Below, piece after piece: positions 6,498-12,817 of a DNA stretch of 14,293 nt (its first letter is position 1; every line of letters starts with the position of its first letter). The notes below the pieces were generated by a model. The model worked only from the letters and a program-made list of their open reading frames with translations. It was not told where the DNA came from and did no database searches. The stretch spans positions 1-14,293 of the forward strand of contig NZ_JACRTG010000006.1 of the NCBI RefSeq assembly GCF_014385195.1. Reading direction: 5' to 3'. The stretch comes from Paratissierella segnis (GTDB lineage Bacteria > Bacillota > Clostridia > Tissierellales > Tissierellaceae). A program made the position numbers and the translations under genes.

Positions 6498-7970
6498 ATG
6501 GAAGATATTAGAGTGAGATTTGCTCCAAGTCCAACAGGGTATTTGCATATTGGAGGAGCAAGGACAGCGTTGTTTAATTATTATTTTGCCAGAAAATATA
6601 ATGGTAAATTTATCCTTAGGATAGAGGATACGGATATAGAAAGGCTGAAGGCAGATTCTATATCTCAAATACTTTCAAGTATGAAATGGTTGGGAATGGA
6701 TTGGGACGAAGGGCCGGAAAAGGGCGGAGAATATGGCCCATATTATCAATCGGAAAGAATGGATCTTTATAGGAAAGAAGTAGACCGATTATTAAAAGAA
6801 GGAAAAGCATATTATTGTTTTTGTACTGAAGAAGATATTGAAAAGGAAAGAGAAGAACAGAAAAAGCTTAAGCTTTCTTTTAGATATTCAGGCAGGTGTT
6901 TAGAGTTATCAGAAGAAGAAATCGAAAAAAATCTACATGAAGGGAAACCTTATGTTGTTAGAATCAAGATTCCAAGAGAAGGAACTACAGAATTAGAGGA
7001 TTTAATCAGGGGGAAGGTATCCTTTGATAATAGTCAGCTTGACGATTATATAATCCTTAAGTCCAATAATATACCCACATACAATTTTGCTTGTGTAGTA
7101 GATGATCACGCTATGAAGATAAGCCATGTAATAAGAGCTGAGGAACATCTTTCAAACACTCCTAAACAGGTCTTAATATATAGAGCTTTGGGATATGAAA
7201 TACCTAAGTTTGCTCATTTGTCTATGATACTTGCACCTGATAGAAGCAAATTGAGTAAAAGACATGGAGCAACTTCAGTAGAGGAATTCAGAGAAGGTGG
7301 ATACCTAAAGGAAACTTTGGTCAATTATTTAACCCTTCTAGGTTGGTCTCCTGCTGAAGAAAAAGAGATATTTGAAATGACCGATACCATAGAAGAATTT
7401 TCGCTTAAGAAAGTATCAAAAACTGCCGCAATTTACGATATAGATAAGCTTACATGGATGAATGGTATCTATTTAAGAAATTTAAATTTAGATTATGTGA
7501 CTAGAGAAGCCATTCCGTTTCTCATAGATAAGGGATTAGTAAATAAAGAAAAAATAGAAGACAATTATGAGTACATCAAAAGAGTTGTGGGAGCTGTAAG
7601 AGAAAAGGTTAAACTACTTCCAGAAATAGCTGAGGCAAGTGAATATTTTTTTAAGGAAATAGAAGAATATGATCCAAAAGGGGTAGCTAAGAGGTTTGAA
7701 AAAGAAGGCGTGGTAGAATTACTGGAAAAAGGCAAAGAGGTTTTAGCCAAAACACCTGCATTTGATGTGGAAACAGTTGAAAAGGCTTATAGGGATTTGA
7801 TAGATGAATTGGGTATAAAAGGCGGAGACATAATCCATCCTACCAGATTGGCAATATCCGGGAGAACAGTGGGGCCGGGTCTCTTTGATATAATATCCAT
7901 ATTAGGTAAAGATGTTTGCATTGAAAGAATAAATAGAGCAATTGAATTTATAAATACAAAAATAAAATAA
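6498..7970 (+). CDS. gltX: Glutamyl-tRNA synthetase
   Basis: The 490-residue class I synthetase attaches glutamate to tRNA-Glu. The Rossmann catalytic part has FAPSPTGYLHIGGAR (8-22, HIGH motif HIGG 17-20) and the KMSKS-type loop KLSKRHG (251-257). A zinc-site pattern like that of the E. coli enzyme is visible: C107-x-C109, then Y130 and C134. The C-terminal anticodon-binding part is all helical in character. The frame stays open back to a TTG at 6459, but that lies in the -10 box. ATG 6498 has AAGGGAG (6484-6490) and begins directly at the conserved MEDIRVRFAPSPTG, so it is the start. The two genes that follow are tRNA-Gln and tRNA-Glu. If, as in most Clostridia, no GlnRS exists, this enzyme may also charge tRNA-Gln with Glu for conversion by GatCAB; that is inference. 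Confidence 0.97.
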   Translation: MEDIRVRFAPSPTGYLHIGGARTALFNYYFARKYNGKFILRIEDTDIERLKADSISQILSSMKWLGMDWDEGPEKGGEYGPYYQSERMDLYRKEVDRLLKEGKAYYCFCTEEDIEKEREEQKKLKLSFRYSGRCLELSEEEIEKNLHEGKPYVVRIKIPREGTTELEDLIRGKVSFDNSQLDDYIILKSNNIPTYNFACVVDDHAMKISHVIRAEEHLSNTPKQVLIYRALGYEIPKFAHLSMILAPDRSKLSKRHGATSVEEFREGGYLKETLVNYLTLLGWSPAEEKEIFEMTDTIEEFSLKKVSKTAAIYDIDKLTWMNGIYLRNLNLDYVTREAIPFLIDKGLVNKEKIEDNYEYIKRVVGAVREKVKLLPEIAEASEYFFKEIEEYDPKGVAKRFEKEGVVELLEKGKEVLAKTPAFDVETVEKAYRDLIDELGIKGGDIIHPTRLAISGRTVGPGLFDIISILGKDVCIERINRAIEFINTKIK

Positions 7971-7977
7971 AAAGTAG

Positions 7978-8006
7978 TTGAACTTTGTTCAAAATAGGAG
8001 TATAAT
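7978..8006 (+). promoter_or_regulatory. Promoter of the tRNA-Gln/tRNA-Glu pair
   Basis: TTGAAC (7978-7983) and a perfect TATAAT (8001-8006) are 17 bases apart, a strong SigA-type promoter 8 bases after the gltX stop. The -35 is the left half of a perfect TTGAAC-TTT-GTTCAA inverted repeat (7978-7992). Confidence 0.75.
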
Positions 8007-8023
8007 AAAAATTGTTTTTAAGT

Positions 8024-8098
8024 TCCGGGATGGTGTAGCTGGTAGCACTTGTGACTCTGGATCATACAACCTAGGTTCGAATCCTAGTCCCGGAGCCA
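8024..8098 (+). tRNA. tRNA-Gln (anticodon CTG)
   Basis: The cloverleaf is complete. Acceptor stem TCCGGGA (8024-8030) pairs with TCCCGGA (8088-8094). The D stem is GTGT/GCAC. The anticodon stem (8050-8054 with 8062-8066, one G-T pair) holds loop CTCTGGA with anticodon CTG at 8057-8059. The T arm CTAGG-TTCGAAT-CCTAG is at 8071-8087. The discriminator is G (8095), as usual for tRNA-Gln, and CCA is encoded (8096-8098). Position 37 is G instead of the common A, and a G36-G37 pair would suit m1G37 modification. Confidence 0.88.
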
Positions 8099-8112
8099 AA
8101 AATATAATTTAT

Positions 8113-8184
8113 GGCCTCATGGTCAAGCGGTTAAGACGCCGCCCTCTCACGGCGGAAACAGGAGTTCGATTCTCCTTGGGGCTA
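8113..8184 (+). tRNA. tRNA-Glu (anticodon CTC), CCA not encoded
   Basis: Acceptor GGCCTCA (8113-8119) pairs with TGGGGCT (8177-8183) including G-T pairs at 1-72 and 5-68. Anticodon stem CCGCC/GGCGG encloses loop CTCTCAC with anticodon CTC. The T arm AGGAG-TTCGATT-CTCCT is at 8160-8176. The discriminator A at 8184 is followed by TTA, so CCA must be added after transcription, unlike its neighbour 14 bases upstream. It shares the tRNA-Gln promoter. Confidence 0.9.
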
Positions 8185-8207
8185 TTATCAATATGTACAA
8201 TTAGAGA

Positions 8208-8238
8208 ACATCTGGATAGAAATATCCGGGTGTTTTTT
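8208..8238 (+). terminator. Rho-independent terminator of the tRNA operon
   Basis: ACATCTGGATA (8208-8218) pairs fully, with two G-T pairs, with TATCCGGGTGT (8223-8233) around a GAAA tetraloop, followed by a run of T to 8238. Confidence 0.9.
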
Positions 8239-8283
8239 AGTTAGCTTATCCATGAATAAAATTTAAACTTTATTTAAATAAAT

Positions 8284-8312
8284 TAGATAATACTTTAAAA
8301 AGGTGGTATACT
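8284..8312 (+). promoter_or_regulatory. Promoter of the hflX operon
   Basis: TAGATA (8284-8289, four of six) and TATACT (8307-8312) are 17 bases apart, and the -10 carries the TG extension (TGGTATACT). A second TATAAT overlaps just downstream (8313-8318) but has no good -35 partner. The rest of 8239-8342 shows no gene. Confidence 0.5.
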
Positions 8313-8342
8313 TATAATAACATAAAAAGAGGGGGTGCTATA

Positions 8343-9614
8343 TTGGAAGATGGTCTGGAAAGGGTTTTATTAGTCGGTGTTGAATTAAATGATGATACTA
8401 TTGATATAATTACATCGATGGATGAATTAGAAGAATTAGTAAAAGCTGCCGGCGGAGTTGTAATTTCAAGGGTGATTCAAAAAAAGACAGGAATTAATCC
8501 CGCTTATTTTATAGGTAGGGGCAAGGCAGAGGAAATTAAAAATTATTGTGATGAATTGGAGATTACAACAGTAGTATTTAATGATGAATTGTCAGGTGCT
8601 CAGCTTAGAAATTTAGAACATATAATAGATAAAAAAATAGTTGATAGAACCAATTTAATATTGGATATATTTGCAAATAGAGCAACAAGCAAGGAAGGTA
8701 AGCTACAGGTTAAGTTGGCTCAAATGAAATATCGTTTACCTAGGTTAGTAGGGTTTCGAGATTATTTATCCAGAGAAGGAGGCGGCATTGGCACCAGAGG
8801 ACCAGGAGAACAGAAACTGGAAACTGATAGAAGACATATTTTAAGGGAAATAAACAATATTGAAAAGCAGCTGAAAGAAATGGAACAAGTTAGAAGCATT
8901 AAGAGAAAGAAAAGAGAGGAGTCTAATCTGCCAATTGTTGCTTTAGTAGGATATACAAATGCAGGGAAGTCCACTTTATTAAATAAATTGATTGAATTTG
9001 ATGATGAAGGATATGAAAAGAAACAAGTTTATGTTGAAGATATGTTATTTGCAACTCTTGATACGTCTTTAAGGAGGAGCAAATTAAATAATGGTCAACC
9101 ATTTTTAATAACTGATACAGTAGGATTTGTCTCCAAATTGCCCACTCATTTAGTTGAAGCATTTAAAGGGACATTGGAGGAGACAAAATATGCAGATTTA
9201 TTGCTGCATGTTGTAGACGCTTCAAATAAAGATTTGGACATACAAATCAAAACTACATTTGATATATTAAAGGATATGGATGTATTAGAAAAACCTATCA
9301 TCACTGTATTCAATAAAATGGATAAAGTAGATATATCCAACGTGATTTATGATTTAAAGTATGTTGGCGAAAAGATCTTTATTTCGGCTAAGAACGATGT
9401 AAATTTAGACCAATTACTAAAAATTATTGAAGATAACCTTCCCCAAGAGTTTAGAAAGGTTAAGTTAAAGATACCATATGATAAACAAGCGATATTAAAT
9501 TATTTTATGAATAATTACGATGTAAATAATATAGAACATAAAGAGGAAGGAACTTTTATAGAACTTACAATTAACTCTTTAGATTATGAAAAGTACAAGG
9601 ACTTATTAATTTAA
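8343..9614 (+). CDS. hflX: Ribosome-associated GTPase HflX
   Basis: The 423-residue protein has the usual HflX length. HflX binds the 50S subunit and can split stalled or stressed ribosomes using GTP or ATP. The N-terminal HflX domain (about 20-115) contains YFIGRGKAEEI (55-65), a linker has GGGIGTRGPGE (146-156), and a coiled-coil-like basic helix spans 160-195. The G domain follows: G1 GYTNAGKST (203-211), G2 around ATLDTS (237-242), G3 DTVGF (258-262), G4 NKMD (324-327), G5 SAK (348-350). A small C-terminal domain ends the protein. The start is TTG 8343 behind GAGGGGGTG (8330-8338); the ATG at 8350 is out of frame. It leads a group of four genes on the + strand; the Nudix gene starts 25 bases after its stop. 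Confidence 0.96.
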   Translation: MEDGLERVLLVGVELNDDTIDIITSMDELEELVKAAGGVVISRVIQKKTGINPAYFIGRGKAEEIKNYCDELEITTVVFNDELSGAQLRNLEHIIDKKIVDRTNLILDIFANRATSKEGKLQVKLAQMKYRLPRLVGFRDYLSREGGGIGTRGPGEQKLETDRRHILREINNIEKQLKEMEQVRSIKRKKREESNLPIVALVGYTNAGKSTLLNKLIEFDDEGYEKKQVYVEDMLFATLDTSLRRSKLNNGQPFLITDTVGFVSKLPTHLVEAFKGTLEETKYADLLLHVVDASNKDLDIQIKTTFDILKDMDVLEKPIITVFNKMDKVDISNVIYDLKYVGEKIFISAKNDVNLDQLLKIIEDNLPQEFRKVKLKIPYDKQAILNYFMNNYDVNNIEHKEEGTFIELTINSLDYEKYKDLLI

Positions 9615-9639
9615 ATAAAAATTAAAGGAGAGGGTGCCA

Positions 9640-10080
9640 ATGATAATCAGGGACTGTGCAGGTGGAGTTGTGTTCAACTTAAATAAGGTATTCCTATTAA
9701 AAAATGAAAAGAACGAATGGGTATTACCAAAGGGTAAAATCAGAGGGGAACAATTGCCACCTGAAACAGCAATCCAAAGAGTAAAATATGAAACAGGAAT
9801 AGATGCTAAAATCGTATCACCAGCAGGAGAAACCGCATACGAATTTTTTTCTAGGACAAGAAATCAAGCGGTATATAATAAAATTATTTGGTATATTATG
9901 GAAGCTTGTGATCTGGAATACAGAGTTAATTTTGATGAGGGATTCAAGGAAGGAAATTTCTTTGAAATAGATGAAGCTCTAAATTTAATTACCTATAGTC
10001 AGGACAAATCCTTAGTATCACTTTCATATAAAAGATATCTGGAATATAAAGAATATGAGAAAAATTTGTTGTATGCATAG
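9640..10080 (+). CDS. Nudix-fold protein with a degenerate Nudix box
   Basis: This 146-residue protein begins MIIRDCAGGVVF and has WVLPKGK (27-33), the opening of a Nudix domain. Nudix enzymes usually cleave nucleoside diphosphates linked to another group. Set against the consensus G-x5-E-x7-RE-U-x-EE-x-G-U, the box here (32-54) keeps G32, E51, G53 and I54. It has Q38 for the first E, Q46-R47 for RE, and Y50 for the first E of the EE pair. Two of the three usual metal-binding glutamates are thus absent, so classical hydrolysis is doubtful; it may bind a nucleotide or act by another residue. A GTG at 9634 is also in frame but nearly touches the AAGGAGAGG ribosome site (9624-9632), so ATG 9640 is preferred. 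The YigZ gene follows 8 bases after the stop. Confidence 0.85.
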   Translation: MIIRDCAGGVVFNLNKVFLLKNEKNEWVLPKGKIRGEQLPPETAIQRVKYETGIDAKIVSPAGETAYEFFSRTRNQAVYNKIIWYIMEACDLEYRVNFDEGFKEGNFFEIDEALNLITYSQDKSLVSLSYKRYLEYKEYEKNLLYA

Positions 10081-10088
10081 GTCATATA

Positions 10089-10760
10089 ATGAGAGATGTT
10101 TATAAGACAATAGGGGGATATGGAGCAGATGAAATAATTATCAATAAATCTCGTTTTATTGGGCATGGAGTGCCAATAAACAGTGAAGAAGAAGCTTTAC
10201 AATTTATAGATATAATAAGCACAAAACATAGGGATGCAACTCATAATGTATATGCATATGTACTAGGTGAGGAGTCCAATATTCAAAGATTTAGTGATGA
10301 TGGGGAGCCCTCAGGTACAGCTGGGATACCGGTTTTAGAAGTTATCAAAAAAGAAGACTTGAGAAATGTGCTTGTAGTCGTAACCAGATATTTTGGAGGC
10401 ATTAAGCTTGGTGGCGGCGGATTAATCAGAGCATATACTAAGGGAGCGAAGATTGCAGTAGATGCGGGAAAAGTCGTCGATATGACATTGCATCAGCGCT
10501 TAGAAATAAAAATACCATATACCCTATACGGAAAAATGGAAAACTTTTTAATGAGCAATGGATATACTCTGGAAGATGTTGAATTTGAAACAGAGGTCAA
10601 AATATATTTGTATGTAGTAAAAGCTACGGTAGGAGATTTTACCAATGAAATTACCAATTTGACCAATGGAAATTTAGAAATAAAATATGATTATGAGAAG
10701 CATTTGCCTTTAGTAAATGGTCAAAGGTATTTGAATGATAAGTTAAGTATAGATAGTTGA
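10089..10760 (+). CDS. yigZ: YigZ/IMPACT family (UPF0029) protein
   Basis: The 223-residue protein has the bacterial YigZ two-domain form. The N-terminal UPF0029 domain contains HRDATHNVYAYV (47-58), FSDDGEPSGTAGIPVLEV (68-85) and VTRYFGGIKLGGGGLIRAY (98-116), all family signatures. The C-terminal DUF1949-type domain covers about 138-205. The eukaryotic relative IMPACT regulates the Gcn2-Gcn1 translation stress pathway; the bacterial function is not settled, though a nucleic-acid or ribosome link is suggested by structure. Start ATG 10089 has only a weak ribosome site (TAGGTC, 10078-10083), so translation may be coupled to the Nudix gene. The next gene starts 6 bases after its stop. The Bacillus orthologue is yvyE. 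Family assignment is firm. Confidence 0.93.
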   Translation: MRDVYKTIGGYGADEIIINKSRFIGHGVPINSEEEALQFIDIISTKHRDATHNVYAYVLGEESNIQRFSDDGEPSGTAGIPVLEVIKKEDLRNVLVVVTRYFGGIKLGGGGLIRAYTKGAKIAVDAGKVVDMTLHQRLEIKIPYTLYGKMENFLMSNGYTLEDVEFETEVKIYLYVVKATVGDFTNEITNLTNGNLEIKYDYEKHLPLVNGQRYLNDKLSIDS

Positions 10761-10766
10761 GGTGAT

Positions 10767-11171
10767 ATGGTGCTAGATTCAAGCAGCTTGAAAAATGAGA
10801 TGCTGGGTAAAAAGACATGGGTTGTAGTAGGTGTTACAGCAAAAAAGGATAGATTTGGGTACAAAATATGGAAGATTTTGAAGAAGCATAATTATAATGC
10901 TTATGGAGTAAATCCAAATTATGATGAGATTGAAGGAGAGACAATTTATCATTCTTTAAAGGATTTACCGTCAAAGGTAGACGTTCTGGATATGGTAGTA
11001 AGCCCTAAATTAAGCATAAAGACATTAGAAGAAGCGAAAGAAGTTGGTATCGAATATATTTTTTTCCAACCTGGAACATATAATGATGAGGTCATACAAA
11101 AATGTGATGAATTAGAGTTAAAATATCTAACAGGCGATTGTATTTATGCGACTCTTAAGAGGATGGAATAG
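10767..11171 (+). CDS. CoA-binding (Rossmann-fold) protein, CoA_binding_2 family
   Basis: The 134-residue single-domain protein starts with a beta-strand and glycine turn, WVVVGVTAKKDRFGYKI (18-34), as in the CoA-binding domain of succinyl-CoA synthetase. Further on it has VYGVNP-like YGVNPNYDEIEG (46-57), DMVVSPK (75-81), FFQPGTYNDEVI (99-110) and a C-terminal TGDCIYATL (122-130). Relatives such as YccU bind CoA but have no proven reaction. AGGTGAT (10760-10766) precedes ATG 10767 and overlaps the YigZ stop. It is the last gene of the hflX group: its stop codon lies in the terminator hairpin, one base from the end of the converging transporter gene. Confidence 0.88.
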   Translation: MVLDSSSLKNEMLGKKTWVVVGVTAKKDRFGYKIWKILKKHNYNAYGVNPNYDEIEGETIYHSLKDLPSKVDVLDMVVSPKLSIKTLEEAKEVGIEYIFFQPGTYNDEVIQKCDELELKYLTGDCIYATLKRME

Positions 11172-11196
11172 GTCAATTATTTGGCCTATTTTTTTT
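11167..11196 (+). terminator. Rho-independent terminator of the hflX operon
   Basis: AATAGGTC (11167-11174) pairs with GGCCTATT (11183-11190), one G-T pair, around an 8-base loop, followed by six more T. It covers the TAG of the CoA-binding gene, and its right part is also the 3' end of the opposite-strand transporter gene. Confidence 0.8.
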
Positions 11197-11538
11197 GAAA
11201 AATTCATATATTCCTATTAAAAGCAAGAAGAAACCAAAATACCTTCTTAAATTATCCGGGTTTGTTCTTAAGGCAATAAGTGAACCTATTGTGGCACCTA
11301 TTACTCCCCCTATAATTATTTTTTTACCATATTTAAGCTCTAAATTTCCTTCTTTTTTATGAATAAATAACGCTATTATTGAAATCGGAATAAACACAAT
11401 CAGATTTATGCCCTGTGCTTCGATTTGAGGAATATTATTAAATAAAACTAAGGCAGGTATTAGTATTGAGCCTCCGCCTATGCCCATACCGCTTATTATA
11501 CCGGATAGTAAACCTATTATAATCAATTTCATTTCCAT
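11173..11538 (-). CDS. Half-length TSUP (TauE/SafE) membrane protein, second of the pair
   Basis: The 121-residue protein has about four membrane segments (4-22, 24-37, 44-60, 74-90, with 99-114 as the last). The family signature GMGIGGGSILIPALVL is at 17-32. TSUP proteins move organic sulfur compounds, sulfite or similar anions; full-length members have seven to eight segments in two homologous halves, and this is one half. ATG 11538 is used here; the in-frame ATG at 11532 forms an ATGA overlap with the stop of the upstream half and is an equally good start. The two halves are probably translated together and form a heterodimer (inference). The 3' end overlaps the terminator of the converging operon. 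The substrate is unknown. Confidence 0.85.
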   Translation of the reverse strand: MEMKLIIIGLLSGIISGMGIGGGSILIPALVLFNNIPQIEAQGINLIVFIPISIIALFIHKKEGNLELKYGKKIIIGGVIGATIGSLIALRTNPDNLRRYFGFFLLLIGIYEFFKKNRPNN

Positions 11539-11888
11539 ATCATCCTAATAGCAGTATAAATGATTACACATCCAAATATTTTTCTTAAGATATTAGTTGG
11601 AATCTTATTTAAAATCTTTGCACCAATATAACTTCCTATAAGGCCGCCGATTGCTACTTTAAGCGCGACAGATATAGGTATTGTATTGTGAAAGAAATAG
11701 ATTACTGTACTAATAATCGAAAGAGGCAAGATAATAGATATGGCAGTTGCATGAGCTTTATAGTCTTCCATATTAAGGAGGAAAACCATGCTTGGTACAA
11801 TAATAGTTCCTCCTCCGGAACCAAAAATGCCATTTATAAATCCTGTTATTAATCCTAATCCGATAAGTTTTAGATTGTTTTTTTCCAT
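11529..11888 (-). CDS. Half-length TSUP (TauE/SafE) membrane protein, first of the pair
   Basis: The 119-residue protein has membrane segments near 6-24, 26-39, 47-66, 74-92 and 101-117. The signature GIFGSGGGTIIVPSMVF is at 20-36, matching the partner's motif. The frame is open to a possible start at 11924, but ATG 11888 follows AAAGGTGAAA (11902-11893) and begins at the conserved MEKNNLKLIGLGLITGF, so it is preferred. The gene overlaps its partner by 4 or 10 bases. Together the two make one full TSUP length of about 240 residues. No promoter is convincing: upstream lies the CACAAT-rich repeat. There is no frameshift sign, as each half has its own start, ribosome site and stop. Confidence 0.85.
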   Translation of the reverse strand: MEKNNLKLIGLGLITGFINGIFGSGGGTIIVPSMVFLLNMEDYKAHATAISIILPLSIISTVIYFFHNTIPISVALKVAIGGLIGSYIGAKILNKIPTNILRKIFGCVIIYTAIRMIWK

Positions 11889-11920
11889 ATATTTCACCTT
11901 TATGATATAATTAAAGAAGG

Positions 11921-11987
11921 GCACAATGATTACAATTCACAGTTCACAATGCACGATGCATAGTACACAATAAACAACGCACAATTA
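11921..11987. repeat. Degenerate CACAAT-rich tandem repeat
   Basis: Short imperfect units such as GCACAATGATTA, CAATTCACAG, TTCACAATG, CACGATG, GTACACAATAA and CGCACAATTA follow one another over about 67 bases between the TSUP pair and nadE. Similar CACAATTCACAATGCAC-type stretches occur between genes in many clostridial genomes. Unit length varies (about 7-10), so this is a low-complexity intergenic repeat and not a CRISPR or an ordered iteron array. Confidence 0.55.
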
Positions 11988-12013
11988 ATAATATCACCAA
12001 AATATGATAAGAT
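11985..12013 (+). promoter_or_regulatory. Possible promoter of nadE
   Basis: TTAATA (11985-11990) and TAAGAT (12008-12013), each four of six, are 17 bases apart, with a TG extension (TGATAAGAT). Transcription would start near 12020, just ahead of the GGAGG at 12023. Confidence 0.35.
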
Positions 12014-12031
12014 ATACATTATGGAGGTAAT

Positions 12032-12751
12032 ATGGAAAATTTAGATTTAACAATAAAAGACTTAATTAACTGGTTGAAAATAAAAGTAAAGTCTGCTAAT
12101 GCTAAAGGGTTAGTATTTGGACTAAGCGGAGGAATTGATTCAGCAGTAATTGCAGGATTGGCTAAACAAGCATTTCCCGGAAACTCATTGGGTGTAATGA
12201 TGCCCTGCCATAGTACAAAAAAAGATGAAGAAGATGCGTTGTTAATTGCCGATAAATTGAACTTAAAAACGACTAAGGTAGATTTAAATCAAACCTATGA
12301 TATTTATTTAAAATCCACAGGGCTTGATTCAAACAATGATATGGCCAAAGCAAATATAAAGCCACGACTTCGTATGACAACTCTATATTATTTTGCACAG
12401 CATTACAATTACCTAGTTGCGGGTTCTAGTAATAAGTCGGAATTCTTCGTAGGATATTTTACAAAATTTGGAGATAGTGGAGCGGATTTATTGCCATTAG
12501 CCGATTTTGTAAAATCTGAAATAGTAGAATTGGCAAGAGCTTTAGGCATACCGGATATTATCATAACCAAGCCTCCTTCAGCAGGATTATGGGAGGATCA
12601 AACCGATGAAGAAGAAATGGGGTTTGGATATGATGTTTTAGATAAATATATAAGGACTGGAAAAGGTACAAGTGAAATTACAAAGAAAATAGATAGAATG
12701 AATCAAATGAGTAGTCATAAAAGGGAGTTTCCACCAATATTTATGAAATAA
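12032..12751 (+). CDS. nadE: NAD(+) synthetase, ammonia-dependent type
   Basis: The 239-residue enzyme amidates nicotinic acid adenine dinucleotide to NAD with ATP, the last step of NAD synthesis. It shows the PP-loop SGGIDS (32-37) after a beta-strand GLVFGL, MMPCHS (56-61), GSSNKSEFFVGYFTKFGDSGADLLPLADF split across 131-159 (substrate and ATP contacts), and KPPSAGLWEDQTDEEEMGF (180-198). No nitrilase-like glutaminase domain is fused, so ammonia would be the nitrogen donor, or a separate partner supplies it. ATG 12032 has TGGAGGTAA (12022-12030). It is a single-gene unit: yebC has its own promoter 66 bases on. Confidence 0.95.
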   Translation: MENLDLTIKDLINWLKIKVKSANAKGLVFGLSGGIDSAVIAGLAKQAFPGNSLGVMMPCHSTKKDEEDALLIADKLNLKTTKVDLNQTYDIYLKSTGLDSNNDMAKANIKPRLRMTTLYYFAQHYNYLVAGSSNKSEFFVGYFTKFGDSGADLLPLADFVKSEIVELARALGIPDIIITKPPSAGLWEDQTDEEEMGFGYDVLDKYIRTGKGTSEITKKIDRMNQMSSHKREFPPIFMK

Positions 12752-12755
12752 AATA

Positions 12756-12784
12756 GTGAAAAAAAATAATACTTATGCTAAAAT
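12756..12784 (+). promoter_or_regulatory. Promoter of yebC
   Basis: GTGAAA (12756-12761, four of six) and TAAAAT (12779-12784, five of six) are 17 bases apart, with the TG extension one base before the -10 (TGCTAAAAT). Confidence 0.5.
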
Positions 12785-12817
12785 ATATAAGGCATTCTTT
12801 TAAGGAGGTGAGTTCAA

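Noticed and set aside
7978..8244. An 88-residue open frame between gltX and hflX
   Set aside because: It runs straight through two complete tRNA cloverleaves and the terminator, and starts in the promoter -35. It is an accident of stable RNA genes.
9634..9639. GTG start for the Nudix gene
   Set aside because: It nearly touches the ribosome site; ATG 9640 has proper spacing and begins at the conserved N-terminus.
11529..11538. Frameshifted single TSUP gene
   Set aside because: Each half has its own start codon, family motif and membrane plan, and the overlap is a normal start-stop overlap; tandem half TSUP genes are known.
11921..11987. CRISPR array or iteron array
   Set aside because: Units are short, irregular in length and sequence, and have no spacers.
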